This document shows, in pieces, positions 1-7,275 of a stretch of DNA of 64,000 bases. A program made the translations under genes and the position numbers. How positions within the stretch are numbered: the first letter of the stretch is position 1; every line of letters starts with the position of its first letter. Source of the stretch: Hymenobacter lapidarius (GTDB taxonomy: Bacteria > Bacteroidota > Bacteroidia > Cytophagales > Hymenobacteraceae); assembly GCF_001816145.1 (NCBI RefSeq), contig NZ_MDZB01000074.1, forward strand, positions 1-64,000. Direction: 5' to 3'. The notes beneath the pieces were generated by a model. That model had not been told where the DNA came from. It saw only the letters and a list, made by a program, of their open reading frames with translations, and ran no database searches.

Positions 1-74
1 CGCGCCCAAACGGGGCGGGTCCGGGTGAGCAAATCGTCGAGGAAGCAGTACATTGCGATGGTCTGTTCGCGCAT
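1..74 (-). CDS. IS982-family transposase, N-terminal fragment
   Basis: An open frame begins with ATG at 74 on the minus strand and runs off the window after 24 codons (MREQTIAMYCFLDDLL...). The MYCFLDD stretch resembles the start of IS982-family transposases, which usually open with a short segment containing FCFLDDF. The protein would be a DDE transposase of roughly 300 residues. Only the start is visible, so neither catalytic residues nor intactness can be judged. Confidence 0.5.
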   Translation of the reverse strand, partial: MREQTIAMYCFLDDLLTRTRPVWA

Positions 75-170
75 GGTTTCAGCAGGAATGAGGAGGTCAA
101 AGACCTTAAACCTACTGCTGCTCTGCCGAGCAGACTTTTTTTATGCCTATTGTAATCCGCAACTTGGGTT
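1..170 (-). mobile_element. End of an IS982-like insertion sequence (truncated by window edge)
   Basis: The minus strand from 74 encodes the first residues of a transposase-like protein. The sequence running out to about 153-170 ends in ACCCAAGTTGCGGATTAC on the minus strand, which resembles a terminal inverted repeat of IS982-family elements. The other end and any target-site duplication lie outside the window. The family assignment is from memory of IS982 N-termini and is moderate. Confidence 0.5.
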
Positions 171-270
171 AATTAACAGCTGGCAACACGCCGCCGGCGC
201 CCCGGCTGACAATTCACCACCAGCAGTTGTTAACCGGGAAACCGAAGCAATGTCAGGGCCCCGAGCCAGT

Positions 271-341
271 AGCGCGAAGCGGTGCTTGACGATTTCGCGC
301 CATTGGAAGGCGTTTGAATACGCGAAGCACCGCTTCGCGCT
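271..341. repeat. REP-like inverted repeat (AGCGCGAAGCGGTGCTT family)
   Basis: A 17-bp arm at 271-287 is perfectly inverted at 325-341, with a 37-bp spacer. Each arm is itself nearly palindromic (GCGAAGC...GCTTCGC). The same unit recurs at 36721-36741. It lies between the IS end and the aldo/keto reductase, in 230 bp with no convincing gene. Confidence 0.7.
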
Positions 342-407
342 TCGCGCCTGAAAACCACTTACGGAACCGCTCTAAAATAAATCAGCCCTCTACCTGACTA
401 CATTCCC

Positions 408-1277
408 ATGACCATCACCATCGCCCAAAACACCGCCCACCCCCTCACCGTTTCCCGCCTCGGCTACGGCACCATGCGCCTCACCGGCCCCGATATCTGG
501 GGCGAACCCGCCAACCGCCCCGAAGCCCTGGAAATCCTGAAAACCGCCGTAGCCGCGGGCGTCAACTTCCTCGACACGGCCGACTACTACGGCGAGGACG
601 TGACCAACCGGCTGATTGCCGAAGCCCTGCATCCCTACCCGGCCGGCTTGGTCATTTGCACGAAAGTGGGCGCCACCCGTAAGCCCGACAAAAGCTGGGT
701 GCCCTTCAACACGCCTGAAAACCTGCGCACCAGCATCGATAACAACCTGCGGACCCTGAAGCAGGAGCAAATCCAGCTGGTGCACCTGCGGCTAATGGGC
801 CCCGGCACAGTGCCGCTGGCCGAGCAGCTCGGGGCCATGTTCGAGATGCAGAAGGAAGGCAAAATTCAGCACGTGGGCCTGAGCAACGTGACCCGCGCCG
901 AGCTGGAAACCGGACTGCAGCTCGGACCTATTGCCACCGTGGAAAACATGTACAGCTACGGCCAGCGCACCACCGTGCAGCTGCCCCACAGCGCCAACCC
1001 CGGCGGCGAAGAAGTGCTGGATTTGTGTGAGCAGCACGGCATTCCGCTCATTCCCTTTTTCTCGCTGGTACATGGCCTACCCAACGTCGGCTACAAGCTG
1101 GCCGAAATTGCCCAAAAGCACAAGGCCACCCCAGCGCAACTGAACATTGCCTGGCTGCTGCACAAGTCGCCCTGGCTGCTGCCCATTCCGGGCACCTCAT
1201 CGCTGGCGCACTTGCGGGAAAACCTCAAGGCCGCAGATATCCGGCTGAGTGCTGAGGATATGGCGTATCTGGGGTAG
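408..1277 (+). CDS. Aldo/keto reductase
   Basis: This is a 289-residue NAD(P)H-dependent oxidoreductase of the aldo/keto reductase superfamily, a cytosolic TIM barrel reducing carbonyl substrates. The catalytic tetrad is visible with normal spacing: Asp56 (NFLDTAD), Tyr61, Lys86 (ICTKVGA) and His127 (LVHLR). The C-terminal part carries the cofactor-binding PIPGTSS segment near residue 265. The length is typical for the oxidoreductase branch without N- or C-terminal extension. It begins with ATG after an AT-rich leader and stands alone between the IS remnant and an OmpA-like gene. The substrate cannot be inferred. Confidence 0.9.
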   Translation: MTITIAQNTAHPLTVSRLGYGTMRLTGPDIWGEPANRPEALEILKTAVAAGVNFLDTADYYGEDVTNRLIAEALHPYPAGLVICTKVGATRKPDKSWVPFNTPENLRTSIDNNLRTLKQEQIQLVHLRLMGPGTVPLAEQLGAMFEMQKEGKIQHVGLSNVTRAELETGLQLGPIATVENMYSYGQRTTVQLPHSANPGGEEVLDLCEQHGIPLIPFFSLVHGLPNVGYKLAEIAQKHKATPAQLNIAWLLHKSPWLLPIPGTSSLAHLRENLKAADIRLSAEDMAYLG

Positions 1278-1500
1278 CCCGCGCAGACTGAACGTGGGCC
1301 GGGACATCCTGTATGGTGGCTGGCGTTTCCCGGTTTCGTCTGGGGGCTTTGGTCCAAAAATTAAAATCGGGCAAATCCTTTTCCAAGAATACGCAGTACG
1401 GCAGTAGCTTAACCAAAACACTGCGTAACAGAAGGCCTTTCTACAAACTTTTTTTGTTTCAGAAAGTCGAGGCTTGGTTTTTCACTGCTCAATCAGAATT

Positions 1501-1508
1501 TACTTTCG
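1501..1508 (+). promoter_or_regulatory. Bacteroidota-type -7 element of the OmpA-like gene
   Basis: TACTTTCG lies 6 bp before the chosen ATG at 1514, with a TTGG at 1474-1477 as possible -33 element. The TACTTTCG form recurs in front of several genes here (34488, 36742, 53826). This short leader supports the 1514 start over an upstream one. Confidence 0.5.
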
Positions 1509-1513
1509 CACTC

Positions 1514-2602
1514 ATGAAACGCAGCTTTTGGTACGGCATCGCCATCTTGTTGCTTTTGGCCGCGCCCGCCCACGCCCAAACCTTGACGGGCACCTGGCAG
1601 GGCGTGGAAACCGACACGCGCGAGGACGGCGAGAACTGGCCCGCGGTGCTCCGGCTGCAAAAAAGCCAGACGCAGGGCTTGTTCGGCGTGCTCTATCAGG
1701 AAGTGGGCGGCACGCCGGGCTTGTCGGTCACGTTCCAGATGCGGGGAAACCAAACCGGCCCTGAAATACGGCTGGAACACCAGCGCAAGCTCACCGAGAC
1801 CGGCCAGACCCAAACCAGCTACTGGTGCGACGGGGCCATGACCCTCACCTACGACGCCGCGCTTGAGAAACTCACCGGCCGCGCCACCTACCGCCCCGTA
1901 TTCGACTGCGACCACGGCACTTTCACCTTCTACCGCATCAAGCTAAAATCGCCCAGCACGGTGAAAGCCCGCATCACCAACACGCACCGCGTAACGGGCC
2001 GCAACGTGCTCTGGTACGCCGATGCAGCCCTCAAGCAACCCATAGCGGCCGGCAACACCTACCGCGCCACCCTCAGCAAAACCACCACCTTCTACCTCAC
2101 TCAAAATTATTACCCCACCAGCGAAAGCCCCGTCGTGCCCATCACCATCCAAGTAATGGGCACAGCACCCCGGCGGCCGGCTTCCGTGCCACCGATTTCG
2201 GCGCGCAAGCCCGCTCCAACGCCTCCTGCTCAGCCCAACAACGCGCGTCGGCCGCCGGCTTTTATCGTGGCGCCCACGCCGGTGGTACTGCCCACCGTGT
2301 TGTTCGGGCTGGGCACCGCGGAGCTGCTGCCCGCAGGCATTCCAGCCCTAAGCCGCCTTGCGGCGGAGCTGCTGGCTCGTCCCCTCCTGCGTGTAAGGGT
2401 GGCGGGGCATACCGATAAAGTCGGGGAGTCCGACAAGAACCAGGTGCTATCGGAGCAGCGCGCCCAAGCGGTGAAAGCCTACCTGATGAAAGCGGGCATT
2501 GCCCCGGAGCGCATCAGCACCGTGGGCTACGGCGACTCCCGGCCGCTGCACTCCTCGCCCGATGCCCGCAACCGCCGCGTAGAAGTGCAGGGCGTGCCAT
2601 AA
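1514..2602 (+). CDS. OmpA-family outer-membrane protein with N-terminal lipocalin-like region
   Basis: The 362-residue product begins with a signal peptide (FWYGIAILLLLAAPAHAQ). Residues about 20-150 form a beta-rich domain opening LTGTWQGVE, resembling small extracellular or lipocalin-like domains common in this phylum. A proline-rich linker follows (about 215-250). The C-terminal 110 residues are an OmpA/MotB peptidoglycan-binding domain, seen from VRVAGHTDKVG, SEQRAQAVKAYL and the final NRRVEV. It probably tethers the outer membrane or a periplasmic complex to the cell wall. An open frame extends upstream to 1313, but signal peptide and promoter position favour 1514. Confidence 0.82.
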   Translation: MKRSFWYGIAILLLLAAPAHAQTLTGTWQGVETDTREDGENWPAVLRLQKSQTQGLFGVLYQEVGGTPGLSVTFQMRGNQTGPEIRLEHQRKLTETGQTQTSYWCDGAMTLTYDAALEKLTGRATYRPVFDCDHGTFTFYRIKLKSPSTVKARITNTHRVTGRNVLWYADAALKQPIAAGNTYRATLSKTTTFYLTQNYYPTSESPVVPITIQVMGTAPRRPASVPPISARKPAPTPPAQPNNARRPPAFIVAPTPVVLPTVLFGLGTAELLPAGIPALSRLAAELLARPLLRVRVAGHTDKVGESDKNQVLSEQRAQAVKAYLMKAGIAPERISTVGYGDSRPLHSSPDARNRRVEVQGVP

Positions 2603-2616
2603 TCTTATCAAATAGT

Positions 2617-3216
2617 ATGTTACCCAGCAGTATGTTGCCCAGCGTTGAAAAGCCTGCCCACCGCCATTTTCTTATTCACAAGCCTTACGGCTATCTCAGC
2701 CAGTTTGTGGGCGAAGCCAAGAAGAAAAAGCTGGGCGAGTTTCATGATTTTCCAGCCGGCATCATGGCCATTGGCCGCCTCGACGAGGACAGCGAAGGCC
2801 TGCTCCTGCTCACCACCGACGGGCGCATGAGCGAACACATCCGCAGCAAGAAAGTGGAGAAGGAATACTACGCCCAGCTAGACGGTCTCATTGACGACGA
2901 AGCCCTGGCTCGCCTGCAGACCGGCGTGGAAATCGGCATTCACAACGTGCGCTACCAAACCAGCCCGTGCACGGCGTTTCGGCTGGACTTCGCTCCTGCC
3001 TTCGCGCCCCGCTCACGCAAAATCCGGGACGACCGGCACGGGCCCACCTCCTGGGTTTCCATCACCCTCACCGAGGGTAAGTACCGGCAGGTGCGGAAGA
3101 TGACCGCCGCCGTGGGGTTTCCCACGCTGCGGCTGGTACGGGTGCGGGTGGGCGGCGTGCTGCTGGGCACCATGCCGTCGGGCACGGTGGTAGAAGTGGC
3201 TGACCTGGAAGGGTAA
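2617..3216 (+). CDS. rluE: 23S rRNA pseudouridine synthase, RsuA/RluE family
   Basis: This 199-residue cytosolic enzyme isomerises a uridine in rRNA to pseudouridine. The catalytic-Asp motif is visible as IGRLDEDSEGLLLLT near residues 52-66, and the family motif GKYRQVRKM near 150. There is no S4 domain, and the short length fits RluE (position 2457 of 23S rRNA) better than RsuA or RluB; that subfamily choice is inference. ATG codons at 2617 and 2632 are both possible; the longer form is given. It follows the OmpA-like gene by only 14 bp and may be co-transcribed with it. Confidence 0.85.
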   Translation: MLPSSMLPSVEKPAHRHFLIHKPYGYLSQFVGEAKKKKLGEFHDFPAGIMAIGRLDEDSEGLLLLTTDGRMSEHIRSKKVEKEYYAQLDGLIDDEALARLQTGVEIGIHNVRYQTSPCTAFRLDFAPAFAPRSRKIRDDRHGPTSWVSITLTEGKYRQVRKMTAAVGFPTLRLVRVRVGGVLLGTMPSGTVVEVADLEG

Positions 3217-3265
3217 CACAAAGAAAATGTATGCTGCATGCATACCATTTCCGCGCGATTCTTCG

Positions 3266-3273
3266 TATCTTTG
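3266..3273 (+). promoter_or_regulatory. -7 element TATCTTTG of the 44-codon gene
   Basis: TATCTTTG followed by C matches the Bacteroidota -7 consensus TAnnTTTG exactly and lies 36 bp before the ATG at 3310. It is among the best-matching promoters in the window. This argues that the short downstream frame, or its transcript, is real. Confidence 0.6.
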
Positions 3274-3309
3274 CGCAGGAATTACCACTAGGCTATTTCA
3301 CGCTTATTT

Positions 3310-3444
3310 ATGAAAAAGACCACCGCATTATCGTTCTCCTCGCTGCTGTTGCTGGGCAGCGTTGGCTACCTGGCTGCCAAACTGGCCGACCTGGACCTGA
3401 CGTTCTTCTTCCACGGCGACGACGACCAGCATCATTACTGCTAA
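3310..3444 (+). CDS. Small membrane or secreted protein of 44 residues
   Basis: A 44-residue frame runs from an ATG at 3310 to TAA at 3444. It has a basic start (MKKTT), a hydrophobic stretch of about 17 residues (LSFSSLLLLGSVGYLAA) and a polar, metal-ligand-rich tail FFHGDDDQHHYC. A consensus -7 element lies upstream and a strong terminator directly downstream, so it is a self-contained transcription unit. No family is recognised. The His/Asp/Cys tail suggests metal binding or a membrane-associated role, but that is speculation. Confidence 0.55.
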   Translation: MKKTTALSFSSLLLLGSVGYLAAKLADLDLTFFFHGDDDQHHYC

Positions 3445-3487
3445 GCCCTACATTATGGGTTTGCGCCGCCCCCTGCAATAAAAAAGG

Positions 3488-3520
3488 CAAAAAGCCCGGC
3501 CCGATGGCCGGGCTTTTTTG
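3488..3520 (+). terminator. Rho-independent terminator after the small gene
   Basis: AAAGCCCGGC pairs with GCCGGGCTTT around a CGAT loop and is followed by a T run. It closes the 44-codon unit. Confidence 0.85.
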
Positions 3521-3672
3521 TTGTGTAGTCAGCCAATTCGGCCGTATGGGGCGGTTCGGCGCGGCTTTTGGAACTTTGGTTCCCGAGCGGCGTAACCCGT
3601 TCATTCCTTCTTTAACTGGCGGCGGTGCTTTTGGCACGAAAGCCCGTTGCTTCACTTCCCCCTTTCCTGCCC

Positions 3673-4302
3673 ATGAACCTCGATTCCCACCAAGCTCAGG
3701 TGAGCTACATTATTGGCCGCGACCTGGCCCGCAACTTCGCCCAGCAGGGCCTCGACCTGGACGTGGATACCCTGGCCGGCGCACTCAAAGAAGGCATGCA
3801 GGGCCTGCCCAGTCGCCTCACCCAGGAAGAAATGCAGGCCGCCATGCAGCAATTGCAAGAGACAATGGGCGGCGCCGATGACGACCAACAAGACCAAGAC
3901 CCCAACGCCATGAACAACAACAAAGCCGAAGGCGAAGCCTTCCTCGCCCAAAACGCCAGCAAGTCGGGCGTAACCACCCTGCCCAGCGGCCTGCAGTACG
4001 AAGTGCTGACCCAGGGCACCGGCAAGAAGCCCTCGCTGGGCTCCTCCGTGACCACGCACTACCACGGCACCCTGATTAACGGCACTGTGTTCGACAGCAG
4101 CTACCAGCGCGGCCAGCCCGCTACGTTCCCCGTGAACGGCGTGATTGCCGGCTGGACAGAAGCCCTGCAGCTCATGCCCGAAGGCTCGAAGTACCGCCTC
4201 TACATTCCATCGGACCTAGCCTACGGCAAGCGGGGCGCCGGCCGTGACATTCCCGGCGACACGGCCCTGATTTTCGACGTGGAGCTCATCAAAGTAAACT
4301 AA
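3673..4302 (+). CDS. FKBP-type peptidyl-prolyl cis-trans isomerase
   Basis: This 209-residue protein accelerates prolyl bond isomerisation. Residues 1-100 are an FkpA/Mip-like N-terminal dimerisation region (QVSYIIGRDLARNF, LTQEEMQAAM). The FKBP domain follows from about residue 110, with LPSGLQYEVL, FDSSYQRGQPATFPV, VIAGWTEALQLMPEGSKYRLYIP and LAYGKRGAG, and ends with the canonical IFDVELIKV. There is no signal peptide, so it is probably cytosolic, unlike classical FkpA. The ATG at 3673 is chosen because the family N-terminus begins there. An unrelated upstream extension to 3625 is possible in frame. Confidence 0.93.
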   Translation: MNLDSHQAQVSYIIGRDLARNFAQQGLDLDVDTLAGALKEGMQGLPSRLTQEEMQAAMQQLQETMGGADDDQQDQDPNAMNNNKAEGEAFLAQNASKSGVTTLPSGLQYEVLTQGTGKKPSLGSSVTTHYHGTLINGTVFDSSYQRGQPATFPVNGVIAGWTEALQLMPEGSKYRLYIPSDLAYGKRGAGRDIPGDTALIFDVELIKVN

Positions 4303-4404
4303 GGCGCCGTGGGGGCAGCAGGCAGTTTTACGGCATCTACCCCCACCCGCCCCACCGCGCCCACCTGGACGCGCCCCACCACCACCTTGGCTGCTGCTGA
4401 GCCC

Positions 4405-5067
4405 ATGACCGACCCCGAAGCTCAGCCAGCCGCTGAACCAACCCCACCAGAAGCCCCGGAACAATTTTCCGGGGCTTCTTTGGCTTCGGCTGGGCCGCCG
4501 GTGGCCGGGCCAGGGCCATACTTCGCGGCCCCAGTCGCTCCGGAGCCGCTGGGGCCGCTGCCCACCGTGCGCAGCCCCGACGACCGGGTGGAGCTCACCG
4601 GCATCACGCTCCTCGTGCGCGGCCAGCTCTACCTCTTGCGGGAGCTGGAGCGCGCTGATGTGATGCACGTGCGCTGGATACTGTGGTACCTGCTGGGCGC
4701 CCTGGGCCTGGCCGCTGTCATGATTGCCTTTCTGGAGAACTGGCTGAAAACCGGGCCCGCCATGCTGGGCATGACGCTCACGGCGCTGCTGCTCATCTAC
4801 GGCCACCGGGGCACCAACCGCCTGCGCCTGTTCCGGCTGGGCCGTGAGGTGGTGAATGTGGCCCTGCCCGGCGAAACTGCCCCCTGGCAGCAGCTGACGG
4901 CGGAAATCAACCGCCGCATTTTTCGGGTGCATGACCACGCCGCGCGGCAAGCCGCCGCAGAGTTAGCCGCCCACGACGCGGCTTTACGCTTGGCTGCTCA
5001 GCTGGACGCTGCCGCCACCGCAGACCATGAGGGCTACGATACGCCCGGAGAAAATTTTTCTGCTTAG
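4405..5067 (+). CDS. Hypothetical two-helix membrane protein
   Basis: The predicted 220-residue product starts with a Pro/Ala/Glu-rich stretch (about 1-55), then a beta-like segment VELTGITLLVRGQLYLL, two closely spaced transmembrane helices (about 92-112 and 118-135) and an amphipathic C-terminal region rich in Ala and charged residues. No family is recognised. The start is uncertain: a terminator-like hairpin at 4449-4481 lies inside the first 26 codons, so translation may begin downstream (for example ATG at 4660). GTG at 4309 would give a longer form. It sits between the FKBP and kup genes. Confidence 0.5.
   Translation: MTDPEAQPAAEPTPPEAPEQFSGASLASAGPPVAGPGPYFAAPVAPEPLGPLPTVRSPDDRVELTGITLLVRGQLYLLRELERADVMHVRWILWYLLGALGLAAVMIAFLENWLKTGPAMLGMTLTALLLIYGHRGTNRLRLFRLGREVVNVALPGETAPWQQLTAEINRRIFRVHDHAARQAAAELAAHDAALRLAAQLDAAATADHEGYDTPGENFSA
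4449..4481 (+). terminator. Terminator-like hairpin inside the predicted 5' end of the membrane-protein gene
   Basis: AGAAGCCCCGGAA is perfectly inverted as TTCCGGGGCTTCT around a 5-base loop and is followed by TT. It resembles the other terminators of this window and may be the true end of the FKBP transcript. Confidence 0.6.
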
Positions 5068-5122
5068 CCATTTCCCCTTTCTCAGCGTGCTGCCGTAAGG
5101 CTGCTGGCGGGGTCTCATCTAC

Positions 5123-5130
5123 TACCTTCG
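5123..5130 (+). promoter_or_regulatory. Possible -7 element of kup
   Basis: TACCTTCG lies 35 bp before the kup ATG and resembles the TAnnTTTG / TACTTTCG elements seen elsewhere here. No convincing -33 element was seen. Confidence 0.4.
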
Positions 5131-5165
5131 CGCCCCGTAAACCACTCATTGCCCCGGTTAACCCA

Positions 5166-7148
5166 ATGTCTGACCTTTCGCCAGTAGTTTCCAGCTCTAA
5201 ACATTCGCACACCGTCATCTCAGGGGCGGGGCTGCTCATTGCCCTTGGCATTATCTACGGCGACATCGGCACTTCGCCGCTCTACGTAATGGCCTCCATT
5301 CTCAAGAGCGGCACGGTGCCGGGCCTAGTTGATTCGCATTTGGTGCTGGGCGGCATTTCCTGCGTTATTTGGACCCTGACGCTGCAAACCACGGTAAAGT
5401 ACGTGCTGCTTACGCTGAACGCGGACAACAACGGCGAAGGCGGCATTTTCTCGCTCTACGCCCTGGTGCGGCGGCGTGGGGCGTGGCTGTCGGCAGTGGC
5501 CATTATCGGCGGCGCGGCCCTGCTGGCCGACGGCGTGATTACGCCGCCCATCTCGGTGTCCTCGGCCATTGAAGGGCTCAAGAACGTGTACCCCAGCCTC
5601 ACGCAGGACATGGTGGTGTACATTGTCATTGGCATCATTGCCGGGCTGTTTTTAATGCAAAGCTTTGGCACTCAGATTGTCGGCAAGGCATTTGGACCCA
5701 TCATGCTGCTGTGGTTTTCCATGTTGGCTGTGCTGGGCATCAGCTGGGTCATTCAGAATCCAGTCATTCTCAAGGCATTCAACCCATATTATGCCTATGA
5801 TTTGCTGGTGCGCTACCCGGGGGGCTTCTGGCTGCTGGGCTCGGTGTTTCTGTGCACTACCGGGGCCGAGGCACTGTATTCGGACCTGGGCCACTGCGGC
5901 AAGGGCAACATTCGCATCAGTTGGACTTTTGTGAAGAGCGCCCTGCTGCTCAACTACCTGGGCCAGGGCGCGTGGCTCCTGACGCAGGAGGGCAAGATGC
6001 TGGGCGACCGAAATCCGTTCTTCGCGCTCATGCCGCAGTGGTTCCTGCTTATTGGCATTAGCATTGCCACCATTGCGGCCATTATTGCCTCGCAGGCGCT
6101 TATCACGGGTTCGTTTACGCTGGTGGCCGAGGCCATTCGCCTGAACATGTGGCCCAAGGTGAAGCTGAACTACCCCACCGACGTGAAAGGCCAGCTCTAC
6201 GTGCCCAGCATGAACCGGCTGCTGCTGCTGGGCTGCATCGGTGTGGTGCTTTACTTTAGGAAGTCGGAAAACATGGAGGCGGCCTACGGTTTGGCCATTA
6301 CGCTCACCATGCTCATGACCACTATTCTGCTCACGGTATGGCTGCGCTCTAAAAAGGTCGCGTTGCCGCTGGTCATTGGGTTTGCTACCCTGTACGGCAT
6401 CATTGAGGGCTCCTTCCTCATCGCCAACATGAAGAAGTTTCCGCACGGCGGCTGGGTGTCGCTGGCCATTGGCGGGGCGCTCATGGCCGTGATGTACGTG
6501 TGGCTGAAGGCCTTCTACATCAAGCGCCGCCTGACGGAATTTGTGCGACTGGAGCCCTACGTGGATGCCCTTAAGCAGCTGAGCGACGACGAGTCCATTC
6601 CGAAATACGCCACCCACCTCGTGTTCCTGACTTCGGCGGAGCGCAGCTCGGAGATTGAGCAGAAAATCATTTACTCCATCTTCCAGAAGCGGCCCAAGCG
6701 GGCGGATATCTACTGGTTCATCCACGTTGAAACCACCGACCAGCCCTACACCATGGAGTACAAGGTGACCGAAGTGGCACCCGACGACGTGTTTCGCATC
6801 AATTTCCGGCTGGGCTTCCGGGTGCAGCAGCGCATCAACCTCTACTTCCGCAAGGTGATTGAGGACCTGGTGCGCAACAAGGAAGTGGACATCACCTCCC
6901 GCTACGAGTCGCTGAGCAAGCAGCACGTCACCGGCGACTTCCGTTTCGTGGTGCTCGAGAAGTTCCTGAGCGTGGAAAACGACTTCCCCACCATGGAGAA
7001 GCTCGTGATGCAGTCGTACTTCTACATCCGGCAGTTCATCGCCTCCGAAGACCAGTACTTCGGCCTAGATACGTCGTCGGTGAAAGTGGAAAAGGTACCC
7101 ATGGTGATTGCACCCGTTGGCGAAGTAGCACTGAAGCGGATAAACTAG
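5166..7148 (+). CDS. kup: Kup-family potassium uptake transporter
   Basis: This 660-residue inner-membrane protein imports K+ coupled to protons. The family signature GIIYGDIGTSPLYV is at residues 28-41, followed by about 12 transmembrane helices up to residue 450 (for example GGAALLADGVITPPISV and TGAEALYSDLGHCG). A soluble C-terminal domain of about 200 residues follows. It is slightly longer than the 622-residue E. coli protein. The ATG at 5166 gives a short polar N-terminus before helix 1, as in the family. It is monocistronic, ending at a bidirectional terminator. Confidence 0.95.
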   Translation: MSDLSPVVSSSKHSHTVISGAGLLIALGIIYGDIGTSPLYVMASILKSGTVPGLVDSHLVLGGISCVIWTLTLQTTVKYVLLTLNADNNGEGGIFSLYALVRRRGAWLSAVAIIGGAALLADGVITPPISVSSAIEGLKNVYPSLTQDMVVYIVIGIIAGLFLMQSFGTQIVGKAFGPIMLLWFSMLAVLGISWVIQNPVILKAFNPYYAYDLLVRYPGGFWLLGSVFLCTTGAEALYSDLGHCGKGNIRISWTFVKSALLLNYLGQGAWLLTQEGKMLGDRNPFFALMPQWFLLIGISIATIAAIIASQALITGSFTLVAEAIRLNMWPKVKLNYPTDVKGQLYVPSMNRLLLLGCIGVVLYFRKSENMEAAYGLAITLTMLMTTILLTVWLRSKKVALPLVIGFATLYGIIEGSFLIANMKKFPHGGWVSLAIGGALMAVMYVWLKAFYIKRRLTEFVRLEPYVDALKQLSDDESIPKYATHLVFLTSAERSSEIEQKIIYSIFQKRPKRADIYWFIHVETTDQPYTMEYKVTEVAPDDVFRINFRLGFRVQQRINLYFRKVIEDLVRNKEVDITSRYESLSKQHVTGDFRFVVLEKFLSVENDFPTMEKLVMQSYFYIRQFIASEDQYFGLDTSSVKVEKVPMVIAPVGEVALKRIN

Positions 7149-7207
7149 CGGCAAAGCAGCCCGCCGTTTGCACGAGGTAGAAACGCAATAAAACCCATCC
7201 AGTCTAT

Positions 7208-7249
7208 CACAAAGAAGCCCCTTGCGCATTGCAAGGGGCCTTCTTTGTG
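7208..7249. terminator. Bidirectional terminator between kup and the M61 peptidase gene
   Basis: CACAAAGAAG-CCCCTTGC and its complement GCAAGGGG-CCTTCTTTGTG form a near-perfect stem of about 19 bp between two convergent genes. Confidence 0.85.
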
Positions 7250-7275
7250 AATAAGGTGCGTGCGGTAATTGGCGC

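Noticed and set aside
25..351. Plus-strand frame of 108 codons at the window start
   Set aside because: It runs antisense to the IS982-like transposase start and across the repeat; composition is not protein-like.
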